This document shows positions 8,148 to 17,220 of a DNA stretch of 64,000 bases, one piece after another. The position numbers and the translations under genes were made by a program. The stretch covers positions 1 to 64,000 of the forward strand of contig CAYPNT010000005.1 in the NCBI GenBank assembly GCA_964412235.1. Direction: 5' to 3'. The notes beneath the pieces are model-generated. The model saw nothing but the letters and a program-made list of their open reading frames with translations. It made no database searches and was not told where the DNA came from. Source of the stretch: JAYZQT01 sp964412235 (GTDB lineage Bacteria > Pseudomonadota > Alphaproteobacteria > MPNO01 > UBA830). How positions within the stretch are numbered: the first letter of the stretch is position 1; every line of letters begins with the position of its first letter.

Positions 8148-9620
8148 ATGGCAGGCATGAAAAAATATGAAGCAGACGTAGCAATAATCGGCTCGGGTGG
8201 AGCGGGGATCGCTGCTGGCATCGAAGCAATTGATTCCGGCGCAAAGGTTATCACCGTTGAAAAAGCGGATTTTCCTGGTGGTGCCGCCATTATTTCAGGC
8301 GGTGGTTGTTGCATTGTTGGGTCACCGGTCCAAAAGGCGCTTGGGATTGAAGATAATCCAGATTTAGCTTTTGAAGATTGGGTCAATTGGGGCGGTCCGT
8401 CGACAGATGCTGTTTGGGCACGCTATTACCTGGAACACTCTCTTCACGATCTATACTACTGGGCCGAAGCACTCGGTGTTGAGTGGGTTGATATGAAACC
8501 ACAAGAGGGAAATTCCGTAATGCGTTGGACACGTCCAGTTGGTAACGGGCAGGGTCTAACCCAGACGTTGATTGATTCCTTCAGATCCAAAGGCGGTCAA
8601 ATAGTAACGAACACAGAAGTTATCAATATTACTGCAAAAAACGGAAAAGTGGTCGGGTTTACAGGGAGAACGAAAGGCGGAAACGAAGAGGTAATCGTTA
8701 AAAGCAAAGCGGTTGTCGTAACGACGGGTGGTTTCAACTCAAATTTGGATATGGTTTTCGGTGTTCGCCCTGAGTTAAAAAACTTCAAAGTAATGGAGGG
8801 ATCGGGTCGGGGTTCCACGGGGGATGGCCATAAAATGGTATCTCGTGTTGGTGGTTATCTCACTCACATGGACCACGTTTGGTTCTATTGTTACGCGACC
8901 CCCGACTACCTTGACCACCAAGGTAAACGCGGTCTCGTGTGCCGGCAAATTCCGGGATACGTTTGGGTCAACCAACAGGGAAAACGTTTTCACAACGAAG
9001 CGCTTTCCGGCGGCAACTCCATGAGTCCAGCAATGTTGGCACAAAACCCTCCACATGCATGGGCAATTGTGGATACCCCGATGAAATCTCGATTGGAAAT
9101 TGCTGATCCCTATTACAGGGACGGGGATCAAATCATTCGACAGAAGGTCGAAGAATTACTCCACAATTCACCATTTATTAAAAAGGCTGAAACCCTAAAG
9201 GAGCTGGCGCACGCTATGGGGGTGGATGAAACGAACTTCTTAGCCGACATAAATGCTTACAACGAAGCAATACAAAAAGGCTTAGATAGGGAACCAGCAT
9301 TTGGTAAGCCCCTCGCTCAATCCAAGGCTTTTGACACTCCACCTTATTTTGCAATTCAGTTTTTTCCACTTGCGCGTAAGAATTTTGGTGGCATAAAGAC
9401 TGATATTCGTTGCCGTGTTCTTGATAAACACTTCGAACCCATTACCGGCCTATATGGTGCCGGTGAATTATGTGGTATGGCCGGCGGCCATATTAATGGT
9501 CGTGCGGGGCTAGAGGGTACGATGCTTGGACCTTCTTTATTTAGCGGCAGGGTTGCAGGTGGTTGGGCCGCCAACGAGGCGGGTTTTGGCGCCGGTTTTG
9601 AGGGGAAGCCGAACCGGTAA
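8148..9620 (+). CDS. FAD-dependent oxidoreductase, fumarate-reductase/succinate-dehydrogenase flavoprotein-like
   Basis: The 490-residue protein starts with an ADP-binding fold (VAIIGSGGAGIAAGIEA, then E of VITVEKADFPGGAA) and ends with the FAD-contacting GLYGAGELCGMAGGHINGRAGLEGTMLGPSLFSGRVAG segment. It belongs to the FAD_binding_2 family that includes fumarate reductase, 3-ketosteroid-1-dehydrogenase, tricarballylate dehydrogenase TcuA and urocanate reductase. The capping domain occupies roughly residues 230-350. No N-terminal signal or haem-binding CxxCH is present, so it is a soluble cytoplasmic enzyme that would oxidise or reduce an activated C-C bond. It follows the selenoprotein by 137 bases on the same strand, so a shared transcript is possible. 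The substrate is unknown. Confidence 0.8.
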   Translation: MAGMKKYEADVAIIGSGGAGIAAGIEAIDSGAKVITVEKADFPGGAAIISGGGCCIVGSPVQKALGIEDNPDLAFEDWVNWGGPSTDAVWARYYLEHSLHDLYYWAEALGVEWVDMKPQEGNSVMRWTRPVGNGQGLTQTLIDSFRSKGGQIVTNTEVINITAKNGKVVGFTGRTKGGNEEVIVKSKAVVVTTGGFNSNLDMVFGVRPELKNFKVMEGSGRGSTGDGHKMVSRVGGYLTHMDHVWFYCYATPDYLDHQGKRGLVCRQIPGYVWVNQQGKRFHNEALSGGNSMSPAMLAQNPPHAWAIVDTPMKSRLEIADPYYRDGDQIIRQKVEELLHNSPFIKKAETLKELAHAMGVDETNFLADINAYNEAIQKGLDREPAFGKPLAQSKAFDTPPYFAIQFFPLARKNFGGIKTDIRCRVLDKHFEPITGLYGAGELCGMAGGHINGRAGLEGTMLGPSLFSGRVAGGWAANEAGFGAGFEGKPNR

Positions 9621-9636
9621 CTAAAGGGCTTTATTG

Positions 9637-10752
9637 CTAGCCGGTTTGATGCAGGGGCGTTTTACGCACACCGGCTTGTTCGAGTCGGGGAAGCACTTCA
9701 TCTCGGAAGTACGGGAAGTGTTCAATGTAATTTACGAAGCCCATAGCGAAAGCATCGACACCTTGATTGTGTATATTCAGTAAAAGGTTTGCGACATCGT
9801 CAGGATCTCCAACTATCGGATAGGCGCCGTTTCCCCCGGCGGCTCTCTGATTGAGATTCGCGATCAGTTTAGGGGACAAATTATCAAAGTGCCCTCGGGC
9901 AATACGGCCGGTTATTAAATTTTGTGCCGCTTCTTTATCGGCCATCTCGACGGCGTAATAATCGTGATATTCTACTGCCTCTTTTCTGGTTGATCGACAA
10001 ACAACATAGCAATTTGTAAAGACACCTATATCGCGCCCATAGCTTTTAGCGGTCAATTTAAGTTCGCCAATATCTGATCCGATATTTTCTACCTCGGATC
10101 TAATTCCTGTGAACATCATATCGGTATTACGAGCTGCAAAGTCCCGCCCTCGCTCGGAACTCCCAGCACTCACAATTAGGGGTCGGTTAGTTGAATAGGG
10201 CTTTGGTTCTGCGAGAACATTTTGTACGGAATAAAATTCGCCCTCATAGTCGAAGGGTTCCGGCTCCGACCAGGCTCGGGTTATTATTTCGACCCATTCT
10301 TGGCCCTGGTCGTACCGGCGATCATGCTCGTTCAAACTTATCCCGGCCATAGCAAATTCTTTTGGGTTCCATCCGCACACGATGTTGAGACCAAAACGAC
10401 CCCGTCCGATAAGATCGGCCGTTACCATTTGTTTTGCGGCTACTACTGGATTAAACAGCGCAACATGTACTGTTCCAAAGGCCATTATTTTTTCGGTTGA
10501 GGCCAATATTCCCGCCGCCCAGCTTAAGGTTTCGAGGACGCCACCATTGTGATCCGTTTCTCCGCCGTAACCCCTCCATCTCCCAAGTGGCAACAGAAAG
10601 TCGAGGCCGGCGTCATCGGCAATCTGTGCTGCTTTTAAATTTTCATCCCATGTTCCATTCCAACGTTCGGGCACTAACGTTGCAGCGAGACCACCAGAAC
10701 AATTAAGGCCAAAAAACCCCAATTTAAGTTTGTTTTGGTCATAAGGGCGCAA
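9637..10752 (-). CDS. LLM-class flavin-dependent oxidoreductase (alkanesulfonate-monooxygenase-like)
   Basis: The 371-residue protein has the luciferase-like TIM-barrel features of the SsuD/RutA group: KLGFFGLN start, WNGTWDENLKAAQIADDAGLDFLLPLGRWRGYGG, a central NPVVAAKQMVTADLIGRGRFGLNIVCGWN and IVSAGSSERGRDFAARNTDMMF for FMN phosphate binding. Such enzymes use FMNH2 from a separate reductase and O2 to cleave C-S, C-N or ring bonds. The start appears to be a TTG at 10752, seven bases beyond the stop of the upstream 2OG oxygenase gene, so the two are probably translated from one message. No flavin reductase is adjacent. RutA (pyrimidine ring opening) is an alternative close relative, but no other rut genes are present. 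Confidence 0.83.
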   Translation of the reverse strand: MRPYDQNKLKLGFFGLNCSGGLAATLVPERWNGTWDENLKAAQIADDAGLDFLLPLGRWRGYGGETDHNGGVLETLSWAAGILASTEKIMAFGTVHVALFNPVVAAKQMVTADLIGRGRFGLNIVCGWNPKEFAMAGISLNEHDRRYDQGQEWVEIITRAWSEPEPFDYEGEFYSVQNVLAEPKPYSTNRPLIVSAGSSERGRDFAARNTDMMFTGIRSEVENIGSDIGELKLTAKSYGRDIGVFTNCYVVCRSTRKEAVEYHDYYAVEMADKEAAQNLITGRIARGHFDNLSPKLIANLNQRAAGGNGAYPIVGDPDDVANLLLNIHNQGVDAFAMGFVNYIEHFPYFRDEVLPRLEQAGVRKTPLHQTG

Positions 10753-10759
10753 ATATTTT

Positions 10760-11716
10760 TCAGTAAGTGCGATCGTACATCTCGCGAAGGTGAGCTTCCA
10801 CGGTGGTGGGTGGATACTTTGGTGTCTCCCCTTGTTCGAGACAACAATCGAGCGCGACTACTTTATGAGCGAGATTTCCATTATAGAAAAAAGGTACCGA
10901 ATAACGCTCCTTTCCAGAGGTGTTGATTACACGATGGAGCGTGGATTGGTATTTATCATTCGTCCATCGCGATATCATGTCGGCAAGATTTACGATAAAC
11001 GTTTCGGGAATTGGAGGGGCATTAATCCAATTATTGTTTCGCGTGCAAATTTGCAACCCACCGTTTGAATCTTGCAGTAGTATCGTTATACCCCCGAAGT
11101 CGGTATGTGCGCCACAACCCTTCTCGCCCGGGTTCGGGTTCGCTGGCTGGGGTGGGTAATGTAGTAATTTCAATGCTGTTAGTGGCTCGTGACAAAAACC
11201 TGAAAAATAGTCGTCTTCAAGTTCTAAGGACAACGCCAAACCGCTCATCAGTAGTTTTCCTAAGGACAGCATTTCGGCGTAATACCTCATCATGGTTTCT
11301 TTAAACCCCACTAGCTCTGTTGGCCATTGGTTGGGTCCAAGATTAAAATTTCCACGTTGCAGGCGAGGATGCCCCAAAGGAATTTCTTCGCCGATATAAA
11401 GTCCTTCCTTTAGGTCTGGTGGGTTGCCGTCTTCCAAAGTTTGACCGCCTAGTGGTTCAAAGCCTCTGTTGTGCGGTGAATGCGCCATATCAATCTTTTT
11501 CTTTTTGTCTTCAGGTAGACAGAAAAACGCCGATGCTTGGGCAAAAACTTCGGCTTGAAGCGCGCGGTCGACCCCATGGCCGACGACATACATAAAGCCC
11601 AGGTTCAAGCAGGCTGTGCGGATTTCAGTGGCAACGGCAGTGCGCGATGAGCGATCGGTGCTCCGGAGCCTCGATACATCAATTATAGGCAGCGTGTATT
11701 CCAAGGTCTGATTCAC
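10760..11716 (-). CDS. Isopenicillin-N-synthase-like Fe(II)/2-oxoglutarate oxygenase
   Basis: The 318-residue protein shows both domains of the family: an N-terminal DIOX_N region (PIIDVSRLRS; GFMYVVGHGVD at about 40-50) and the catalytic jelly roll. Iron ligands are His204 and Asp206 (GAHTDFGGI) and His261 (STLHRVIN), and the cosubstrate-binding RxS is Arg271/Ser273 (RYSVPFFYNG). The length fits bacterial and plant 2OG oxygenases (about 310-350). Such enzymes hydroxylate or desaturate small molecules. The start is a GTG at 11716. The gene is the first of a two-gene minus-strand operon with the LLM monooxygenase and is divergent from an MFS permease 129 bases away, which may import the substrate. 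The pairing with the transporter is inference. Confidence 0.85.
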   Translation of the reverse strand: MNQTLEYTLPIIDVSRLRSTDRSSRTAVATEIRTACLNLGFMYVVGHGVDRALQAEVFAQASAFFCLPEDKKKKIDMAHSPHNRGFEPLGGQTLEDGNPPDLKEGLYIGEEIPLGHPRLQRGNFNLGPNQWPTELVGFKETMMRYYAEMLSLGKLLMSGLALSLELEDDYFSGFCHEPLTALKLLHYPPQPANPNPGEKGCGAHTDFGGITILLQDSNGGLQICTRNNNWINAPPIPETFIVNLADMISRWTNDKYQSTLHRVINTSGKERYSVPFFYNGNLAHKVVALDCCLEQGETPKYPPTTVEAHLREMYDRTY

Positions 11717-11845
11717 ACTTCGTTTATCTAATTAGGGCTAAATTGCCCAACTACTCCATAATTAAAAACGATATTCGAGAAAACGTCACCCCTTATGGTG
11801 CCCTGCAATGATTTCTCGTAAAACTCACCCAAAGAACTTACTGGA

Positions 11846-13078
11846 ATGAGAATGTCTAGGACGTGGTTACAAAGTCCCTACGTGGTCCTGTTTTGTGCTG
11901 TTGGTATTGTTTTTTTCGCCTACGGTAGTCGCCAGAGCTTCGGTATATATCTTAAACCGATTACGGCGGATCTTGGGTGGGGCCGAGAGAGTTTATCACT
12001 CGTTTTTGGTGCCCAAGCACTTATTTATGGCATGGCTGCCCCATTTGTTGGAGCAATTGCCGATAAGTGGGGCCCTATTAAGGTCATGCTAGTTTCCTCA
12101 TTTATGTATTCCGCGGGCATATATTTCATGACCGAGTCAACTACACAGGCCGGTATGCTTCTGAGTGCAAGTTTTCTGGGTGGTGTTGGATCGGCCGGCT
12201 GTGCGTTGTCTCTTGTCCTCGCTGTTGCCAGCCGCGTCGCTCCCGAGGAAAAGCGTGGTTTGTGGCTTGGAATTATCACTTCTGGCGGAACAGGCGGTCA
12301 GCTTGTCCTTGTTCCCGCGGGTCAGTTAATAATGAATGAGCACGGTTGGGTGGTTGCCTTGATTGCGTTGGCGCTTTTCGTTCTCATGATCCTTCCCTTA
12401 GCATTAACGTTGGGCGCGTCGGCAGGAGACGCCGTTAACAGCAAGAAGGAGGGCCAAAGTCTTAAACAGGCTCTATATGAGGCAAAGCAGCACCGAGGTT
12501 TCTGGCTTCTGGTTCTCGGTTTTTTTACATGTGGTTTTCAAGTTCAATATATCAACAGTCACCTCCCGGCATACCTTACAGACATGCAACTAGACCCTAT
12601 TATCGGCGCGACAGCTATTTCAGTGATCAGTCTTTTTAATATGATGGGCACCTGGTGCGCTGGTTGGTTGGGCGATCGATACCGAAAGAAAAATGTCCTT
12701 GCTTTGATTTACTTTTTTCGGTCGCTGTTGTTCATGATTTTTATTTTGTGTCCCTTAAGTGCCTGGTCAGTCTATATTTTTTCGGCTTGCATAGGACTTC
12801 TCTGGTTGGCAACCGTGCCTCTCACATCGGGGATTGTCTTTGGGATGTTTGGTCCACGGTATATGGCAACTCTTTACGGAATTGTTTTTCTCGGCCATCA
12901 GGTCGGCAGTTTTTCAAGTGCATGGTTGGGTGGGTTTATCTGGGACCAGACAGGTTCATACCATATTGCCTGGTGGATCATTATCATCGGCGGCGCGCTC
13001 GCATCGCTCCTGCATTGGCCTATCGATGATCGCTCAGTTGAGGAAGTCTTAAATGATAGAAAAAATATCGTCGTTTGA
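11846..13078 (+). CDS. MFS permease, monocarboxylate/oxalate-formate-antiporter-like
   Basis: The 410-residue protein has about twelve transmembrane segments and the MFS signature loop between helices 2 and 3 (GAIADKWGPIKVML), repeated as GWLGDRYRKKNVLAL between helices 8 and 9. The N-terminus (VFFAYGSRQSFGIYLKPITADLGWGRE) is characteristic of the bacterial monocarboxylate/OxlT-like group, which carry organic acids in symport or antiport. The ATG at 11846 is followed by a second in-frame ATG two codons later. The gene ends four bases before the convergent dienelactone hydrolase stop, with no room for a terminator hairpin. It sits between oxygenase genes and a hydrolase, which suggests uptake of an organic acid degraded by those neighbours. 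Confidence 0.83.
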   Translation: MRMSRTWLQSPYVVLFCAVGIVFFAYGSRQSFGIYLKPITADLGWGRESLSLVFGAQALIYGMAAPFVGAIADKWGPIKVMLVSSFMYSAGIYFMTESTTQAGMLLSASFLGGVGSAGCALSLVLAVASRVAPEEKRGLWLGIITSGGTGGQLVLVPAGQLIMNEHGWVVALIALALFVLMILPLALTLGASAGDAVNSKKEGQSLKQALYEAKQHRGFWLLVLGFFTCGFQVQYINSHLPAYLTDMQLDPIIGATAISVISLFNMMGTWCAGWLGDRYRKKNVLALIYFFRSLLFMIFILCPLSAWSVYIFSACIGLLWLATVPLTSGIVFGMFGPRYMATLYGIVFLGHQVGSFSSAWLGGFIWDQTGSYHIAWWIIIIGGALASLLHWPIDDRSVEEVLNDRKNIVV

Positions 13079-13081
13079 CCA

Positions 13082-13840
13082 TCAAAGCATGCGTCTAAAC
13101 ATTGCAAATATTTGTTCCCAGTCGCTGTTTGTTGCCCGTGGATTATAAACGTCGCGGTCCGGTATAGCATAGCCGTGTTCAGTTTCTTCATGAATGGTGA
13201 ATCTTGCTGTTGCTTCGCCTCCTGTAAAAGACGACCTCAAAGCTTCAACAACGTCTGATGGCGTAAATGGATCATTTGCTCCGATACCAAAGTAAATTTC
13301 GCCCCTGATGTTCTTTGAGACGCGGTGGGGGGAACCCGGTTGGGAGGTTACAAGCGATGTACCGTGGAAGCTCGCTGTTGCCCTAAAGACGTCTGAAAGC
13401 GATGCGGCTACGTTGACGACGTGTCTGCCACCCATACAGTAGCCAAAGCAGCCAGCGAACCCATCTGATACACAATCCATTTGACGTAACTGAGTTATTA
13501 GTGCAGCAGTGTCACTGACAACCATCTCATCTGTAAGATGGGCGTTGTAATCTAGCAGTTCGTTGCGATCTTCATCCGTGAGTATAGAAATTGATTTGGT
13601 TCGGCCGTCTGCATGCCGATGGTCAAAATGATTATTTCCTGATCGGTAATAAAGGCTGGGCGCGGCGCAGACGAATCCGTTTTCTGCAACGAAACGTGCA
13701 ATGTCACGCAGTTGGTTGCGCATTCCCCAAATATCCATGTAAAGAATGATTACTGGAAAGGGCCCCTGGCCAGCGGGTAAAGCCACAAAAGTTGGCATAA
13801 CACCGTTTCGAGTTGTGACGTTTATCGAGACTTCTGGCAT
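13082..13840 (-). CDS. Dienelactone-hydrolase-family protein
   Basis: The 252-residue protein is a typical DLH-family alpha/beta hydrolase. The nucleophile is Cys135 in GYCMGG, the acid Asp190 in GANDPF, and the base His222 in ETEHGY, so the complete Cys-Asp-His triad of carboxymethylenebutenolidase is present. The typical C-terminal TERHGFAV-like segment appears here as EEHGYAIP-type sequence followed by Trp and a helix. DLH opens dienelactones formed in chlorocatechol and related ring-cleavage routes; other members act on unrelated esters. The start ATG at 13840 is divergent from the CmcJ-like gene by about 80 bases. Confidence 0.85.
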   Translation of the reverse strand: MPEVSINVTTRNGVMPTFVALPAGQGPFPVIILYMDIWGMRNQLRDIARFVAENGFVCAAPSLYYRSGNNHFDHRHADGRTKSISILTDEDRNELLDYNAHLTDEMVVSDTAALITQLRQMDCVSDGFAGCFGYCMGGRHVVNVAASLSDVFRATASFHGTSLVTSQPGSPHRVSKNIRGEIYFGIGANDPFTPSDVVEALRSSFTGGEATARFTIHEETEHGYAIPDRDVYNPRATNSDWEQIFAMFRRML

Positions 13841-13921
13841 TATGCGTTCCGTGTTTACTTGTTGTTATTCTATGTATTTATCAGTTATTGCGTTCAATCA
13901 ATAGTTTGAGGAGAAAGACTG

Positions 13922-14749
13922 GTGACGCAAACTAGCACAATAAAAGATAACACGATTGAAGGTGTGTTGACGTTTGCTGTGGATAATGGCGAAAAAATTG
14001 TCAACGAAACAATGGCCGAGGGCGACATGAGCCGTCGCCGTACCGGCGAAGTTGAGAAAAGGGCCATGAAAATACGAAATGGCCGCACCCTTCGGCATAC
14101 TTTTGATATAGAGGCCCAAGGGTTTGAATTTTTAGATCATTACACGGGAATGATCGATTTTTTTGATACCGAAGAGTTGAAATCTGTCTATTACAAAGAG
14201 ATCGAGGCCCTCGTACAACAACGGACTGGTGCTGCACGAGTGCATGTCTTTGATCATACACTGAGGTCGGGTGATGGGGCAACACGAAACGAGAGATTGC
14301 TGAGAGAACCTGTTGCCCGGGTGCACAATGATTATACAGACTGGTCCGGGCCTAATAGAGTACGTGATTTGCTTCCGGATGAGTCAGAAGATTTGCTTTG
14401 TCGAAGGTTCGCAATTGTTCAGGTGTGGCGTGCGATCGGCAGTCCAATTGAAGCAGACCCTCTGGCAATATGTGATGCGCGAACGCTAGTTAAACACGAC
14501 CTTTTGGTGTCGGAACGTCGCTATCCAAACCGTATCGGACAGACCTATCAGGTTGCATACAACCCCGATCAAGATTGGTACTACTTCCCTAAGATGACGC
14601 GTGATGAAGCTTTGATTTTCAAGGTTTTTGACTCTGCGATGGACGGCCGCGCTCGATTTACGGCGCATTCGGCCTTTTCGGATCCTCACAGCCCAGAAAA
14701 TGCACTGCCGCGAGAAAGCATTGAGATGCGTACTTTTGCATTCTTTTGA
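13922..14749 (+). CDS. CmcJ/NvfI/AsaB-family hydroxylase-like protein
   Basis: The 275-residue protein matches the CmcJ/NvfI/AsaB family, known from cephamycin (CmcJ) and fungal meroterpenoid (NvfI) biosynthesis and widespread in proteobacteria. Recognisable segments are HVFDHTLRSG, VARVHNDYTDWSGP, RRFAIVQVWRAIGSPIEADPLAICDART, YYFPKMTRDEALIFKVFDS and the ending FTAHSAFSDP. The HNDYT and TAHSAF segments provide His and Asp residues consistent with the Fe(II)/2-oxoglutarate site proposed for NvfI. The start is a GTG at 13922 with AGGAGA about eight bases upstream. The gene stands alone, followed by 287 bases before the UbiD start. The natural substrate is unknown. Confidence 0.72.
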   Translation: MTQTSTIKDNTIEGVLTFAVDNGEKIVNETMAEGDMSRRRTGEVEKRAMKIRNGRTLRHTFDIEAQGFEFLDHYTGMIDFFDTEELKSVYYKEIEALVQQRTGAARVHVFDHTLRSGDGATRNERLLREPVARVHNDYTDWSGPNRVRDLLPDESEDLLCRRFAIVQVWRAIGSPIEADPLAICDARTLVKHDLLVSERRYPNRIGQTYQVAYNPDQDWYYFPKMTRDEALIFKVFDSAMDGRARFTAHSAFSDPHSPENALPRESIEMRTFAFF

Positions 14750-15036
14750 ACTAGGGATATGGTTTTCAACAGAGCATCTCCGGATTGCTACTGAAAACAT
14801 TGACCACCTCCGGGTGCTGGACGGTGATGAGTATTGTCTTTAGTTCGGCTTATTTGAGGGCCCCACAGGTGCGACAGTTCAACCAGGGCACCCAATTACC
14901 CCCTACTAGGGGCCGACAAATAGTTTTTCCAGAGGGGGCAGGGTGGTCGAGACCGATATTTCCCGCTGGCTTGTATAACTTTGCCTTGTGCGCCGCCGAC
15001 GCATATAAAACCCCTTGTATAAATGGAGTGTTACCG
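14750..15036. other. Intergenic region before the first UbiD gene
   Basis: This 287-base gap holds an open frame continuous with UbiD from 14785, but its residues do not resemble a UbiD N-terminus and the family start is clear at 15037. It therefore probably contains the promoter and 5' untranslated leader of the UbiD operon. I see no convincing hairpin, tRNA or operator in it. Confidence 0.4.
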
Positions 15037-16704
15037 ATGGATGGCATTGCCGGGCAAAGGTCCTATCGTGATCTGCAAGAGCACATAGCGGAACTAGAAA
15101 AACGCGATTTGCTCCACGTTATCGATCATCCTGTCAACAAGGATACTGAAATGTCCGCGTTAGTTCGTTGGCAATTTCGAGGTGGCTTGCGAGAAGAAGA
15201 TCGAAAGGCCTTTCTCTTTACAAATGTCACCGACTCCCAGGGACGCAAATATGATATTCCCGTGGTCATTGGAGCGCTAGCCGCCAATCAGGATATCTAT
15301 GCGACCGGCATGGATGCGGCTGTTGAAGAGATTGCCGCTAAATGGCAAGCCGCAATTTCCAAACCTATTGCTCCCAAATTGCTCAATGAGGCACCGTGTC
15401 AAGACGTTGTTATTGAAGGAAATGACTTGTTGAAGGAAGATGGTGGCCTCGTCCGATTGCCTATACCGCTCTCTACGCCAGGGTTTGATTCCTCTCCCAC
15501 ATTAGCCGCTACAAACGTGATAACCCGCAATCCAGATACTGGCACTCAAAATATGGGTACCTATCGTGCAGGTCTCAAATCATCTAACCGCCTTGTCGTG
15601 CGCATGGCGACCCGAGTGGGCGGGGCGGAGGGTTACATGCATTGGCAAACGCACAAGTCTCGCGGAGAAAAATTGCCGTGTGCCATAGTGGTTGGGTGTC
15701 CGCCATATGTCGCATTCATGGGTCCGCAAAAACTCCCTGTCGGTGTTGAAGAATTGCACGTCGCGGGTGGCCTGGCTGGACAAGCCATCAACGTGGTGCG
15801 TGCTCGAACCGTCGACTTAGTGGTACCCGCTGAAGCAGAGCTCGTAATAGAAGGCCTCGTTGATACAGAAATGCTCGAGCCCGAAGGTCCATTTGGTGAA
15901 AGCCATGGCCATGTTGCGTTGGAAGAGTTGAATTTGCCTATGCATGTAACGGCCATTACGCACCGGAAGAAAGCGGTAATTCCCTCCTACATTTCGCAAG
16001 TTGCGCCATCAGAAAGTTCCGTAATCAAACGCGTCGCATATGAACCGTTATTTCTCGCCCATTTGCGAGATCATTTGGGGATAAAGGGCATACGAAAAGT
16101 TCAATTACATGAGCCTCTTACGGGATTACTTCGTGTTACAATTATTTCTGTTGATCCGGAGACGCCGAGGACCGAGGTGTGGCGTGCGTTATACGGCGCT
16201 GCTAGCTTCAAAGGCGATTGCGGAAAAATTACCATCGCCGTTAATGAAGATATCGACGCCGACAATGCCGACGCTGTTTTGTGGGCGATGGCATACCGCC
16301 TCAACCCTGCTGAGGATGTTGAGGTTTTGCCGCATCGCGGGCAGGGTCACGGACCTAAGCGTGAGACATATGGTGAAGAGGATTCCACCCTTTTAATTGA
16401 TGCTACGATGAAAGCGCCTATGCCGCCCCTGGCACTGCCTACAAAGCCCTATATGGAGGCTGGGAAGGAGCTCTGGGAAAAACTTGGACTTCCCACGCTT
16501 CGTCCCGAGTCTCCGTGGCACGGATATTCTCTTGGCGATTGGTCAAAATCATGGACAGAGGCGGCCGAACGCGCAACTGCGGGTGACTGGCCGGAGAACG
16601 GCCGTCGTACGTTGCAGAGACAGGTTCCCGCAGATGTTAAACCGGAGACATCCGTGCGCGAGGTTGAAGACGGATGGAAAGATGAGCTGGAATGGAAAAA
16701 ATAG
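15037..16704 (+). CDS. UbiD-family prenylated-FMN decarboxylase (first copy)
   Basis: The 555-residue protein is a UbiD-family (de)carboxylase, which uses prenylated FMN to add or remove CO2 on aromatic or alpha,beta-unsaturated acids. The hallmark EPEGPFGESHGH carries the two active-site Glu of the Arg-Glu-Glu triad, and SSVIKRVAYEPLFLAHLRDHLGI follows as in other members. The start at 15037 has GGAG nine bases upstream and gives SYRDLQEHIAELEKRD, the usual beginning. It is followed by a small FMN-binding protein and a ThDP decarboxylase on the same strand. The flavin prenyltransferase UbiX it needs is not in the window. It is a clear paralogue of the UbiD-like gene at 59.6 kb (shared LVRWQFRGG, RKAFLF and AISKPIAP). 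It differs from ubiquinone UbiD and is more likely catabolic. Confidence 0.88.
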   Translation: MDGIAGQRSYRDLQEHIAELEKRDLLHVIDHPVNKDTEMSALVRWQFRGGLREEDRKAFLFTNVTDSQGRKYDIPVVIGALAANQDIYATGMDAAVEEIAAKWQAAISKPIAPKLLNEAPCQDVVIEGNDLLKEDGGLVRLPIPLSTPGFDSSPTLAATNVITRNPDTGTQNMGTYRAGLKSSNRLVVRMATRVGGAEGYMHWQTHKSRGEKLPCAIVVGCPPYVAFMGPQKLPVGVEELHVAGGLAGQAINVVRARTVDLVVPAEAELVIEGLVDTEMLEPEGPFGESHGHVALEELNLPMHVTAITHRKKAVIPSYISQVAPSESSVIKRVAYEPLFLAHLRDHLGIKGIRKVQLHEPLTGLLRVTIISVDPETPRTEVWRALYGAASFKGDCGKITIAVNEDIDADNADAVLWAMAYRLNPAEDVEVLPHRGQGHGPKRETYGEEDSTLLIDATMKAPMPPLALPTKPYMEAGKELWEKLGLPTLRPESPWHGYSLGDWSKSWTEAAERATAGDWPENGRRTLQRQVPADVKPETSVREVEDGWKDELEWKK

Positions 16705-16734
16705 GGTAGTCGCGAAAACATAAGGGATTCCAAC

Positions 16735-17220
16735 ATGAATGGAGCAGAAAGACGAGACTTTGTCCGGAAACACCGGACGGCGGTGTTCGGTTATCCACGA
16801 AAGGAACACGGTCCCTCTATGTCTTGTGTATATTATGTGATGGATGGCGAAGACATTCTCGTCTCATCCATGTTGGGCCGAGCTAAGCCCAAAGCTGTTA
16901 CTCGGGACCCTCGTGTTTCACTATGTATTCTCGATGAGAAATGGCCATTGACGTACATTACAGTATACGGAAATGCTACTGTGGAAGAGCGAGGCGGAGA
17001 CGATTTACTTATTGCTGTGTGCGAACTCATGGCTGAGCAGGTCATGCCGCACGATGAACGAGAAAAGCTTAGAAAACTTGCGATTGAGGAAGAACGGTGC
17101 GTTATCCGAATAGTCCCCGAAACGACCTTTGAAACACCCCCTCGACACGTTCACACCCCCGATGATGTTGACACGTTATCCCATTGGCTCGGCAATACTT
17201 TGCCATGGAATTCGGCATGA
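16735..17220 (+). CDS. Pyridoxamine-phosphate-oxidase-like FMN/F420-binding protein
   Basis: The 161-residue protein has the split-barrel fold signature of the PPOX family: an N-terminal FVRKHRTAVFGY strand, VYYVMDGEDILVSSMLGRAKPKAVTRDPRVSLCI in the cofactor-binding region, and TYITVYGNATVEE. Members bind FMN, F420 or haem and reduce small substrates. It lies 30 bases after the UbiD stop and overlaps the next gene by an ATGA, so it is probably translated with both. A small flavoprotein placed between a UbiD and a ThDP decarboxylase might handle a pathway intermediate; this is inference. Confidence 0.75.
   Translation: MNGAERRDFVRKHRTAVFGYPRKEHGPSMSCVYYVMDGEDILVSSMLGRAKPKAVTRDPRVSLCILDEKWPLTYITVYGNATVEERGGDDLLIAVCELMAEQVMPHDEREKLRKLAIEEERCVIRIVPETTFETPPRHVHTPDDVDTLSHWLGNTLPWNSA

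Noticed and set aside
9637..10752. RutA pyrimidine monooxygenase
   Set aside because: No rutB-G genes are nearby, and motifs do not distinguish it from other SsuD-type enzymes.
14785..15036. N-terminal extension of the first UbiD gene
   Set aside because: The 84 extra residues have no UbiD resemblance, and 15037 has a proper ribosome-binding site and the family start.
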